From contig NZ_CABVOU010000019.1 in NCBI RefSeq assembly GCF_902500215.1, positions 1-64,000 of the forward strand: 64,000 nucleotides of DNA, given 5' to 3'. The translations under genes and the position numbers were made by a program. Of the stretch, positions 16,726 through 24,126 are shown piece after piece; position 1 is the first letter of the stretch; every line of letters begins with the position of its first letter. This stretch comes from Halomonas lysinitropha (lineage in GTDB: Bacteria; Pseudomonadota; Gammaproteobacteria; Pseudomonadales; Halomonadaceae). A model generated the notes under the pieces. That model was not told where the DNA came from. It was given only the letters and a program-made list of their open reading frames with translations, and did no database searches.

Positions 16726-17883
16726 ATGAGCGATAGACACACCCAGGACTGGGACCCGCGCGCCGAGAGCGTGCTTAACGACCAGATCGCCGCCTATGAC
16801 GAGATGCGCAGTCGCTGCCCGGTGGCCTTCAGTGACTATCTACAGTGGTCGTTGTTCCGCCACGCGGACGTGATGTGCGTGCTCGAGGACCACGAGACCT
16901 TCAGCAACGCCGCGAGTCGCCATCTCTCGGTGCCCAATGCCATGGATCCGCCCGAGCACACCCGCTTCCGGCGTATCATCGAGCCCTACTTCGGCCCCGA
17001 GGCCATGGCTGCCTTCGCCCCGCAGTGCCGGGCCATCGCCGAGAGTGTGGTGGGTCGCCTGCCCGCCGACGGCGAGGTGGAGGCGATGACCGAGATGGGC
17101 CAGGACTTCGCCCTGGAGATCCAGTGCGCCTTCATGGGCTGGCCTACCAGTCTGCATGAGCCGCTGCGTGCCTGGGTCAAGCGTCAGCAGGCCGCTACCC
17201 TGGCGGGCGACCGCGAGGCGCTGGGCGAACTGGCATTGGAGTTCGACGGGGTGATCAGAGAGTTGCTGGCAAGCCGCTGCGACGCCGGCGACGCCGCCCC
17301 GGATGATGTCACGACCCGCATCATGAACGAGACCGTCGAAGGGCGAGCGCTGACCGACGAGGAGATCGTCAGCATCCTGCGCAACTGGACGGTGGGGGAG
17401 CTCGGTACCATCTCGGCGAGCATCGGCATCCTGATGCGCTACCTGGCGGCCAACTCTGAGCTGCAAGAGCGCCTGCGTGCCGATCGCTGCCTGTTGCCGG
17501 CGGCCATTGACGAGATCCTGCGTCTCGATGCACCGCTGATGTCGAATCGGCGCATCACCACCTGCCCGGTGGAGATCGGCGGCCGTCGCCTTGAGGCCGG
17601 TGAACGCCTGACGATCCTGTGGGGCTCGGCCAACCGCGACGAGGCGGTGTTCGGCGACCCCGACGAGCTACGCCTGGACCGCGATTCGAAGGATAACCTG
17701 CTCTACGGTGCGGGTATTCACGTCTGTCCCGGAGCACCGCTGGCACGCATGGAGCTTCAGGACTTCATGGACGCACTGCTCGATGCCACGACCGACATCG
17801 AGCCTGTGCCGGGCCGGCCAGCGGTGCGCGCGCTCTACCCCGCAGGCGGCTACTCCGAGGTACCGCTGCACGTGCACCGCTGA
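16726..17883 (+). CDS. Cytochrome P450
   Basis: A 385-residue soluble bacterial P450. The heme-binding loop is YGAGIHVCPGAPLARME with Cys334 as thiolate ligand, and the K-helix ExxR is EILR (Glu263, Arg266). The I-helix reads TVGELGTISASIG instead of the common AGxDT, resembling the heme domain of CYP116-type enzymes as I remember them, but no reductase domain is fused. The ATG at 16726 has CAGGAG five bases upstream; an in-frame ATG at 16663 would add 21 unlikely residues. It is placed between a MarR regulator and nirF, inside the NO-handling region. A monooxygenase role is the default; an NO-linked role like fungal P450nor is speculation. Confidence 0.88.
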   Translation: MSDRHTQDWDPRAESVLNDQIAAYDEMRSRCPVAFSDYLQWSLFRHADVMCVLEDHETFSNAASRHLSVPNAMDPPEHTRFRRIIEPYFGPEAMAAFAPQCRAIAESVVGRLPADGEVEAMTEMGQDFALEIQCAFMGWPTSLHEPLRAWVKRQQAATLAGDREALGELALEFDGVIRELLASRCDAGDAAPDDVTTRIMNETVEGRALTDEEIVSILRNWTVGELGTISASIGILMRYLAANSELQERLRADRCLLPAAIDEILRLDAPLMSNRRITTCPVEIGGRRLEAGERLTILWGSANRDEAVFGDPDELRLDRDSKDNLLYGAGIHVCPGAPLARMELQDFMDALLDATTDIEPVPGRPAVRALYPAGGYSEVPLHVHR

Positions 17884-17887
17884 TCCC

Positions 17888-19096
17888 TCACAACCCGATA
17901 CGATGGGCTCGGTCGGTAAAGAAGATGCCGCTAGGCGATTCGCTGTCGAGGCGGGCGACCTCTTCCAGGGTGCGGGTGTCGTAGACCACCACCCGGTCGC
18001 TGTCCCGGGCCGAGATCCACACCTGCTCGCCCTTGGGGGTGAACTCCATGTGCAGCACCGCCTCGCCCGGTGCCAGGGTGGCAACGATCTCTCGGCGCTC
18101 GGTGTCGATTACCTGCACCACGTTGTTGTCGGGATGGGCGAAGTTGACCCACACCTGGCGCTCGTCGGGGCGAGACATCACGAAAATCGGCTGGCCGTGG
18201 ACCGGGATGCGATCGATCAGCGACCAGTCACCGGTGTCGGCGATCAGCACCTCATGGCGACCCACGGCCGGCAGCCAGGCCGCGTCGCCGGCCATCGCCC
18301 AGCCCTCCAGATGGGGCATCTTGTAGACTGGCAGGCGCTCCTCGCCGCGTCCGTAGTCGGGCAGGATGCGCTGTACGCCCGCTTCCGGGTGCCAGAGGTC
18401 GAGCAGCGCCAGGCCATCCTCACCGAACAGTCCGGCGATGTAGTAGCGCCCGCTGGGGCCGATCAGGGCATCATAGGGTTTCTCGCCGATATCGGTGAAG
18501 CGGGATACCTCGGGCGTTTCGCCGTGCATGTCGACCAGGTGGATCTCGCCGGCGTCGAACAGGCTGTAGACGAAGCGGTTGCCAGGGGCATCCACCAGGC
18601 CCACCACCTTGGAGCGCTGCTCTTCGCCGTTGTCGTCCCGGTACGTCGCGGGAATCTCCGCCACTTCCTCCAGGGTCTCGCTATCGAAGATCTTCACACC
18701 GCCCGGCTCATAGTTGGCCACCGCCACCAGTGAACCGTCCTGGGAGACGGCGCCGCCGATGCTGTTGCCGGACTGCATCACCCGGTGAGTGATCTCGCCG
18801 GTGAGCAGGTCGACCCGGCTCAGCCCGCCATCGCGGCCGAAGACGAAGGCGTAGCGGGCATCCCGGGAGAACTTCACCGAGGCGTGGGACAGGTCGCCCA
18901 GCTCCTCCACCCGATCAAGGACTCGGTGGTGGCTGGTGTCCACTACCGCGAGGCTTCCGGTGGCGCGCTCCACCACCACGCCCAGGTCGCCGGTGCCGCG
19001 CAGTTCCGCATTCGGAGTGGCCTGGCAGCCGGCCAGCAGGGCGAGCAGGGAGACGGCGGCGAGGGGCTTGCGAAGGGTGGAGGGAAGCATGGCCAT
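17888..19096 (-). CDS. nirF: Heme d1 biosynthesis protein NirF (lipoprotein)
   Basis: Periplasmic beta-propeller protein required for heme d1 assembly; family work describes it as acting late in the pathway and interacting with other Nir proteins. The mature protein shows repeated blades, a conserved HGQPIFV segment and the ending SPSGIFF. A lipobox (LLALLAGC) near the N-terminus indicates membrane anchoring in the periplasm. Several ATGs are possible; the one at 19096 is best spaced behind AAGGA, while an upstream ATG at 19117 would add seven residues. It follows nirC by about 30 bases and is probably cotranscribed, converging on the P450 gene with only four bases between stops. Confidence 0.9.
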   Translation of the reverse strand: MAMLPSTLRKPLAAVSLLALLAGCQATPNAELRGTGDLGVVVERATGSLAVVDTSHHRVLDRVEELGDLSHASVKFSRDARYAFVFGRDGGLSRVDLLTGEITHRVMQSGNSIGGAVSQDGSLVAVANYEPGGVKIFDSETLEEVAEIPATYRDDNGEEQRSKVVGLVDAPGNRFVYSLFDAGEIHLVDMHGETPEVSRFTDIGEKPYDALIGPSGRYYIAGLFGEDGLALLDLWHPEAGVQRILPDYGRGEERLPVYKMPHLEGWAMAGDAAWLPAVGRHEVLIADTGDWSLIDRIPVHGQPIFVMSRPDERQVWVNFAHPDNNVVQVIDTERREIVATLAPGEAVLHMEFTPKGEQVWISARDSDRVVVYDTRTLEEVARLDSESPSGIFFTDRAHRIGL

Positions 19097-19126
19097 TCTC
19101 ATTCCTTGTTGGGTCATCGAGATTGC

Positions 19127-19465
19127 TCACTCATCCAGGGGGTTGTCGTTCTGCAGGTGGTCGGCGAGCCAGCGCGCCTCCTCCTCGGTCAGCAGGCCCT
19201 GCCAGCCGGGCATGGCGGTGCCGGGAACGCCGTTGAGGATCAGCGCAGCCAGGCCTTCGCGGCTGTAGGCGTTCATGCGCGATTCGGGGAGCGCCGGCCC
19301 TAGGCCACCGCGCAGCGTCATACCGTGGCAGGAGCCGCAATCCTGGTAGAGCAGGGTCTCGAGCTCCTGCATGCGCTCGACGGAAAGCGAGCTGTCAGCC
19401 AGTACGCCCATCGGCAGCCAGCTGAGTGCCAGTAGCAGCAAACGGCAGGGGGTGGGCAGGGGCAT
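19127..19465 (-). CDS. nirC: Periplasmic c-type cytochrome NirC
   Basis: A 112-residue exported monoheme cytochrome c. There is an N-terminal signal peptide, a CGSCH heme site (Cys43, Cys46, His47), and a methionine ligand in PGTAMPGW (Met85). NirC is known as an electron donor or accessory cytochrome for cytochrome cd1 nitrite reductase and heme d1 maturation. It leads the leftward nirC-nirF pair. A TTGAC-GGGG-GTCAA box at 19541-19554 lies about 76 bases upstream, fitting oxygen- and NO-dependent activation. Confidence 0.85.
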   Translation of the reverse strand: MPLPTPCRLLLLALSWLPMGVLADSSLSVERMQELETLLYQDCGSCHGMTLRGGLGPALPESRMNAYSREGLAALILNGVPGTAMPGWQGLLTEEEARWLADHLQNDNPLDE

Positions 19466-19540
19466 GATATCTCCTCGGGGGCGCGGTAAGTCCCAATGTC
19501 GTGGCTGGTGGTAGTGTCACCGCTGGCGGCCGGACACGCC

Positions 19541-19554
19541 TTGACGGGGGTCAA
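19541..19554. promoter_or_regulatory. FNR/DNR-type box for nirCF
   Basis: TTGACGGGGGTCAA, a perfect TTGAC-N4-GTCAA palindrome of the FNR/Dnr/NnrR family, upstream of nirC. Its distance from the start is compatible with class II activation of the leftward genes. Confidence 0.7.
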
Positions 19555-19611
19555 AGTGTCGTCCTGCAGGGCCCATGAAGCATGATCCCTCTGGTCTCGC
19601 AATGTTTCTTT

Positions 19612-19645
19612 GGAGGTAGCTCCGAACCCTTTTGACGCAGGTCAA
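19612..19645. promoter_or_regulatory. FNR/DNR-type box with adjacent NarL-like heptamer
   Basis: TTGACGCAGGTCAA at 19632-19645 is a second perfect TTGAC-N4-GTCAA palindrome. GGAGGTA at 19612-19618, the complement of the TACCTCC heptamer found at nar promoters, lies 13 bases before it. The box could serve the rightward nirD operon, whose start is about 280 bases away, or act with the first box on nirC. Just beyond, AAGATGCAT at 19678-19686 matches an NsrR half-site, but its partner half is poor. Confidence 0.55.
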
Positions 19646-19828
19646 CCTTGCTGGGGAAAGCGGTGTGAGACACGTTAAAGATGCATGAATTATACGCGTT
19701 AATGGGCCAACCTCTGACGTAGCAAGGTCATTGCCAGGCCACGCCGATGGGCCATCCGGCAAATGACAATAATGACACGCTCATGTCCTGGTGGCAGCGC
19801 CTTCAAGGATCATGACAGAGGTGGAGCG

Positions 19829-19924
19829 ATGAGCAGGAATGAACGGTGTCTCATGCCCCGCGAGGGTGATCATCACCGTCGCCCCGTGGGTCAGCGCGGC
19901 GTCTGCTCAGTACTGGTCCGTTGA
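19829..19924 (+). CDS. Possible 31-codon leader ORF coupled to nirD
   Basis: An ATG at 19829, preceded by AGAGG at good spacing, opens a 31-codon frame ending in TGA at 19922-19924 that overlaps the nirD ATG by one base (TGATG). nirD itself has no convincing ribosome-binding site, so coupling from this leader would explain its translation. The predicted peptide starts MSRNERCLMPREGDHH and matches no family I know. Existence as a peptide is uncertain. Confidence 0.25.
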   Translation: MSRNERCLMPREGDHHRRPVGQRGVCSVLVR

Positions 19925-20460
19925 TGAATCAGGTCGCAAGCCCGCCGCCACCTGCAGCAAGTGAGCTATGCAATATGCAATGCCATGTTCAAGACCTCGA
20001 TAGACTGGATCGTCGACTGATCGACAGTTACCAGCGCGGCCTGCCTGTCTGTACTCGGCCCTTCCATACCGTGGCTGAGCGCCTGGGTACCTCTGAGGCC
20101 GAGGTGATTGCACGCCTGGAGCGGTTGCAGTCGCTGGGCGTGCTCAGCCGCGTGGGGCCGGTGTTCGACCATGCCAGGGCTGGCGCCAGCCTGCTCGCCG
20201 CCGTGGCCGTACCCGAGGCGGAGCGCGATGTCTTCGCAGAACTCATCAACGCCGCTCCCGGCGTCAACCACAATTATGCTCGTGAACATGACTACAACCT
20301 CTGGTTCGTGATGACCGCGTCGGACGAGCCCGAGCTCGAGGCGCGGCTGGAAGCGCTGGAGGCACGGCTGGGCGTGCCGATCCTGCGCCTGCCGATGCTC
20401 GAGGGCTACCATATCGACCTTTCTTTCCCTATTCCCTGGGCCGAACTGGAGCGCATATGA
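19924..20460 (+). CDS. nirD: Siroheme decarboxylase subunit NirD
   Basis: Lrp/AsnC-like two-domain protein that, with its paralogues, decarboxylates siroheme to didecarboxysiroheme in heme d1 synthesis. It shows the N-terminal winged-helix remnant (LDRRLIDSYQRGLPV) and the C-terminal segment HNYAREHDYNLWFVM, which carries the catalytic-type histidine and is shared with NirG. About 178 residues if started at 19924; an in-frame ATG at 19975 would give a start closer to known NirD proteins. It is first of the nirDLGHJEN run, and its stop overlaps the nirL start in ATGA. Confidence 0.85.
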   Translation: MNQVASPPPPAASELCNMQCHVQDLDRLDRRLIDSYQRGLPVCTRPFHTVAERLGTSEAEVIARLERLQSLGVLSRVGPVFDHARAGASLLAAVAVPEAERDVFAELINAAPGVNHNYAREHDYNLWFVMTASDEPELEARLEALEARLGVPILRLPMLEGYHIDLSFPIPWAELERI

Positions 20461-20990
20461 GTACCGCGACCCCGCTGTCCCTTGAGGCCCACCGTTCACC
20501 CGGCGAAACGGATGCCCACCGCCGCTTGCGCGGGTTGCTCGAGCAAGGGCTACCACTCACGCCGCGGCCATGGTGCACTCTGGCAGAGCAGGCCGGCATG
20601 GCCGAGGAGGAGGTGATGGCCTGTGTGCGCCGCTGGCAGGCCGACGGCATGATCAAGCGTCTCGGCCTGGTGGTGCGTCACCGCCGCCTGGGGATTCAGG
20701 CCAATGCCATGGTGGTATGGGACGTGCCGGACGAGCGGGTCGCCCTGGTGGGCCGTCGGCTTGCCCGGGAAACCGCGGTGACGCTCTGCTACCGTCGCCC
20801 GCGTCGTCTGCCTGACTGGCCCTACAACCTCTTCTGCATGATCCATGGTGCCCGTCGCGAGCGGGTTCTGGCGGAGCTCACGGCTATCGTCGAGCGTCTG
20901 GGACTGGATGATCTGGAGCACCGAGTGCTGTTCAGTACTCATGCCTATCGTCAGTGCGGTGGTCGCTACGTGCAGGAGGGCGCAGCATGA
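20457..20990 (+). CDS. nirL: Siroheme decarboxylase subunit NirL
   Basis: 177 residues, the NirL/NirH type of siroheme decarboxylase subunit. The family segment CYRRPRRLPDWPYNLFCM is present, as is NAMVVWDVPD, both shared with nirH further on. The D-L-G-H order copies the Pseudomonas nir operon and supports the letter assigned. It is translationally coupled on both sides: ATGA with nirD, and ATGA at 20987-20990 with nirG. The product is cytoplasmic and should form a heteromer with a NirD/NirG-type partner. Confidence 0.85.
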   Translation: MSTATPLSLEAHRSPGETDAHRRLRGLLEQGLPLTPRPWCTLAEQAGMAEEEVMACVRRWQADGMIKRLGLVVRHRRLGIQANAMVVWDVPDERVALVGRRLARETAVTLCYRRPRRLPDWPYNLFCMIHGARRERVLAELTAIVERLGLDDLEHRVLFSTHAYRQCGGRYVQEGAA

Positions 20991-21445
20991 CCCTCGATGA
21001 CCTGGACGTTGTCGACCGTCGCCTGATCAACCGCCTGCAGGACGGCCTGCCACTGGTGGAACGGCCCTATGTGGCCGTCGCCGAGGAACTGGACATCACC
21101 GAGGGCGACCTGCTCTACCGCCTGGAGCGCCTGCGTGAGGGCGGGGTGCTGAGTCGCTTCGGTCCCATGTACCACGCGGAACGGCTAGGCGGCGGTCTGA
21201 CCCTGGCGGCGCTGGCCGTCCCCGAGGTGGATTTTGATCGGGTCACCGAGACGGTCAACGCCTTCCCCGAGGTGGCACACAACTATCGCCGGGAACACGA
21301 ACTCAATATGTGGTTCGTGCTGGCCACCGAGACGCCCGAGGCCATCGACGCAGCCATAGCCGACATCGAGTCCGCCACTGGCCTGCCGGTCTACAACATG
21401 CCCAAGGAGGAGGAGTTTCATGTCCGTCTCCACTTGCCGGTCTAG
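20987..21445 (+). CDS. nirG: Siroheme decarboxylase subunit NirG
   Basis: 152 residues, closely similar in pattern to NirD: the opening LDVVDRRLINRLQDGLPLV and the signature HNYRREHELNMWFV. The start at 20987 is chosen because AGGAGGG lies six bases upstream and overlaps the nirL stop; an in-frame upstream start at 20954 would run into nirL. Keeping separate nirD, nirL, nirG and nirH is typical of Pseudomonas-like clusters, whereas some other bacteria carry fused versions. Confidence 0.85.
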   Translation: MTLDDLDVVDRRLINRLQDGLPLVERPYVAVAEELDITEGDLLYRLERLREGGVLSRFGPMYHAERLGGGLTLAALAVPEVDFDRVTETVNAFPEVAHNYRREHELNMWFVLATETPEAIDAAIADIESATGLPVYNMPKEEEFHVRLHLPV

Positions 21446-22004
21446 GATGCCACCGAATCAGGACGATTCGCCTCGCAGCGTTCAGGGGCTCGACGCCGCC
21501 GATCGCGCCATCGTGCTGGCCACGCAGGCCGGCCTCCCGCTGGTCCCGGAGCCCTGGGAGGCGGTGGGTCGCGAGGTGGGCATGAGCGGCGAGGAGGTGC
21601 TTTCGCGAATGCAGCAGATGCAGGCACGCGGGGTGATTCGCCGGGTCGCCGCGGTACCCAATCACTATCGGCTCGGCTACGTGGCCAACGGCATGACGGT
21701 ATGGAACGTGGACGATACCCAAGTCACTTGGCTGGGACGCGAGGTGGCCCGCATCGAGGGCGTCAGCCACTGCTATCGGCGCCCGCGGCACCTGCCCCAC
21801 TGGCCGTACAATCTCTTTGCCATGCTTCACGGACATAGCTTCGGTGAGGTCGAGCACCAGGCCGAGGCAATTCGCGAACTGCTCGGCGAAGCCTGCCGTG
21901 ACTATCGCATCCTCTATAGTTCGCGCATCCTCAAGAAGACAGGGCTGCGTCTTGCCGGGGCCCGGCCGAGTGCCGCCTCGGCGGAACCCGAACGGCGAGG
22001 CTGA
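21420..22004 (+). CDS. nirH: Siroheme decarboxylase subunit NirH
   Basis: 194 residues, NirL-like, with CYRRPRHLPHWPYNLFAM and NGMTVWNVDD. The ATG at 21420 lies inside the end of nirG (26-base overlap) behind a strong AAGGAGGAGG; a second ATG at 21447 is possible and would remove nine residues. The C-terminus is extended by a Pro/Ala/Arg-rich tail without motif. It completes the four-subunit siroheme decarboxylase set. Confidence 0.85.
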   Translation: MSVSTCRSRMPPNQDDSPRSVQGLDAADRAIVLATQAGLPLVPEPWEAVGREVGMSGEEVLSRMQQMQARGVIRRVAAVPNHYRLGYVANGMTVWNVDDTQVTWLGREVARIEGVSHCYRRPRHLPHWPYNLFAMLHGHSFGEVEHQAEAIRELLGEACRDYRILYSSRILKKTGLRLAGARPSAASAEPERRG

Positions 22005-22054
22005 GTTGCGCCCGCCGCTGTGACTCAGCACAGCAAATCCAGCAGGAGAACGCC

Positions 22055-23257
22055 ATGTTTCGCGTCACCCGCTATATCAAGAGCCTGATGGAACCGGGCC
22101 CCATCCCACCGGCGCGCAAGCCGCCGGGTCCGGTAGTGATCTGGAATCTGATTCGCCGCTGCAACCTGACCTGCAAGCATTGCTACACCACCTCGGCCGA
22201 CATCGACTTCGCCGGCGAGCTCTCCAACGCCGAGGCACACGCCGTGCTCGACGACCTGCACGCGTTTCGTGTGCCGGCGCTGATTCTTTCCGGCGGCGAG
22301 CCGCTGATGCGTCCTGATATCTTCGAGCTCTCGCACCGCGCCCGGGAGCTTGGCATCTACACTGGCCTCTCCACCAACGGCACCCTGATCACCGAAGAGA
22401 ACATTGACGCCATCGCCGAGGTCGGCTACGACTACGTGGGCATCAGCATCGACGGCCTCGAGGAGACCCACGACGTCATCCGTCAGCGGCAGGGGGCCTT
22501 CCGTGAATCGATGCGTGCTGTGAAGCTTTGCAAGGAGCGTGGCATCAAGGTCGGCTTGCGCTTTACCCTGACCCGCGAGAATTACGAGCAGCTCGGCGAT
22601 ATACTGGCGCTGCTCGAGGAGCACGACGTCGACAAGTTTTATCTCTCGCACCTCAACTACGGCGGTCGCGGCCGGCGCCACAGCAAGCAGGACGCCTGGC
22701 ACCAGATGACCCGCGATGCCATGACCCGCCTGTTCGATCACTGCCGAAGTGAACTCGAGCGCGGTATCGAACGCGAGTATGTCACCGGCAACAACGACGC
22801 CGACGGCCCTTTCCTGCTGATGTGGGCTCGCGAGCACTTTCCCGATCAGGCCGCGGCCCTGGAGCAGCGCCTGATCAACTGGGGGGGTAACGCCTCCGGC
22901 GAGAACATTGCCAACATCGACAACCTGGGCAATGTCCACCCCGATACCTTCTGGTGGGACCACGACCTGGGCAACGTTCGCGATCGGCCCTTCTCCGCGA
23001 TCTGGCGCGATACCCGGGACCCCATGATGCTGGGCATGCGCCAGCGGCCGCGGCCTGTGAAGGGGCGCTGTGCCGAGTGCCATTTCCTGTCGATCTGCAA
23101 CGGCAACACCCGGGTGCGTGCCTGGAAGGTCTCCGGCGATCCCTGGGAGGAGGATCCCGGCTGCTATCTGACCAATGGCGAGATCGGGGTCGCCGACGAG
23201 GGTGAACGTCGTATCTCCGCCCCCTATGAGGCCATCCAGGCCGTCGAAATCCAGTAA
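22055..23257 (+). CDS. nirJ: Heme d1 biosynthesis radical SAM protein NirJ
   Basis: Radical SAM enzyme that acts on didecarboxysiroheme, replacing propionate side chains during heme d1 formation. The N-terminal cluster motif is CNLTCKHC (Cys36, Cys40, Cys43) with SGGEPLMRPD downstream. The C-terminal SPASM-like region has CAECHFLSICNGNTR and a further cysteine in DPGCYL for an auxiliary Fe-S cluster. 400 residues is the usual length. A clear CAGGAGA precedes the ATG. It sits between nirH and nirE in the standard order. Confidence 0.93.
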   Translation: MFRVTRYIKSLMEPGPIPPARKPPGPVVIWNLIRRCNLTCKHCYTTSADIDFAGELSNAEAHAVLDDLHAFRVPALILSGGEPLMRPDIFELSHRARELGIYTGLSTNGTLITEENIDAIAEVGYDYVGISIDGLEETHDVIRQRQGAFRESMRAVKLCKERGIKVGLRFTLTRENYEQLGDILALLEEHDVDKFYLSHLNYGGRGRRHSKQDAWHQMTRDAMTRLFDHCRSELERGIEREYVTGNNDADGPFLLMWAREHFPDQAAALEQRLINWGGNASGENIANIDNLGNVHPDTFWWDHDLGNVRDRPFSAIWRDTRDPMMLGMRQRPRPVKGRCAECHFLSICNGNTRVRAWKVSGDPWEEDPGCYLTNGEIGVADEGERRISAPYEAIQAVEIQ

Positions 23258-23277
23258 GGCTGACGAGGATCTCCGCC

Positions 23278-24126
23278 ATGCCGTCACGTCGCGTTTCCTA
23301 TGATCTCGCCGAGGCGCCCCTGGTGCCCGGCGAGGTAGCCATCGTCGGTGCCGGACCCGGCGACCCAGGGCTGCTGACTCTGCGGGCCCTGTCGCTGCTC
23401 GAGCAGGCCGACTGCCTGGTCTTCGACCGCCTGGTCTCCAAGGAGGTCCTGGCCCTGGCCAGCCCCAAGGCCCGGCGCTTCTACGTGGGCAAGGCCTCGC
23501 GCTGTCACGCCCTGACCCAGGACGAGACCAATGCCCTGCTGGTGCACCTGGCCGAGGAGGGCAAGCGGGTGGTGAGGCTCAAGGGCGGCGATCCCTACAT
23601 CTTTGGCCGCGGCGGCGAGGAGGCCGAGGTGCTCATCGAGCATGGCATCCATTTCCGGGTGGTGCCGGGGATCACCTCGGCCCAGGGCTGTGCCGCCTAC
23701 GGCGGCTTCCCGCTGACCCATCGCGACTTCGCCCAAAGCGTCACCTTCGTCACCGGCCACTGCAAGGGTGGCGGCGACCTGGCGCTGGACTGGTCTTCGC
23801 TGGCGAGTCCTAACCAGACGGTTGTCTTCTACATGGGGCTGGCCAATGCCGAGCTGATCAGCCGTCAGCTGCAGGAGCACGACTTGCCCGCGGACCATCC
23901 GGTGGCCCTGGTGGAGCGGGGGACCACCCCCGAGCAGCGCCAGGTGATCACCTGCCTGAGCGAGCTGGTCGAGACCATCGCGCGCGAGGGGCTCAGGCCG
24001 CCCACCCTGATCGTGGTGGGCAAGGTGGTGCGCCTGGCCAATACCCTGGCCCAGCCGGCCCCCAAGGATGCAACCTTCGTCGAGGGCGAGACCCTGGAAC
24101 TGGTGCGGGAGCGGATTGCCCTGTGA
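23278..24126 (+). CDS. nirE: Uroporphyrinogen-III C-methyltransferase NirE
   Basis: SAM-dependent methylase making precorrin-2 from uroporphyrinogen III, the entry step to siroheme and heme d1. The SAM-binding motif VGAGPGDPGLLTL is near residues 23-35, and the family segments RLKGGDPYIFGRGGEE and VPGITSAQG are present. At 282 residues it is a stand-alone SUMT without the CysG dehydrogenase/chelatase half. Location inside the nir run identifies it as the dedicated NirE copy. Its stop overlaps the GTG start of nirN in GTGA. Confidence 0.93.
   Translation: MPSRRVSYDLAEAPLVPGEVAIVGAGPGDPGLLTLRALSLLEQADCLVFDRLVSKEVLALASPKARRFYVGKASRCHALTQDETNALLVHLAEEGKRVVRLKGGDPYIFGRGGEEAEVLIEHGIHFRVVPGITSAQGCAAYGGFPLTHRDFAQSVTFVTGHCKGGGDLALDWSSLASPNQTVVFYMGLANAELISRQLQEHDLPADHPVALVERGTTPEQRQVITCLSELVETIAREGLRPPTLIVVGKVVRLANTLAQPAPKDATFVEGETLELVRERIAL

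Noticed and set aside
16726..17883. Direct assignment as nitric oxide reductase P450 (P450nor)
   Set aside because: The sequence shows only general P450 motifs, and the I-helix does not match what I recall of P450nor. Context alone is not enough for that name.
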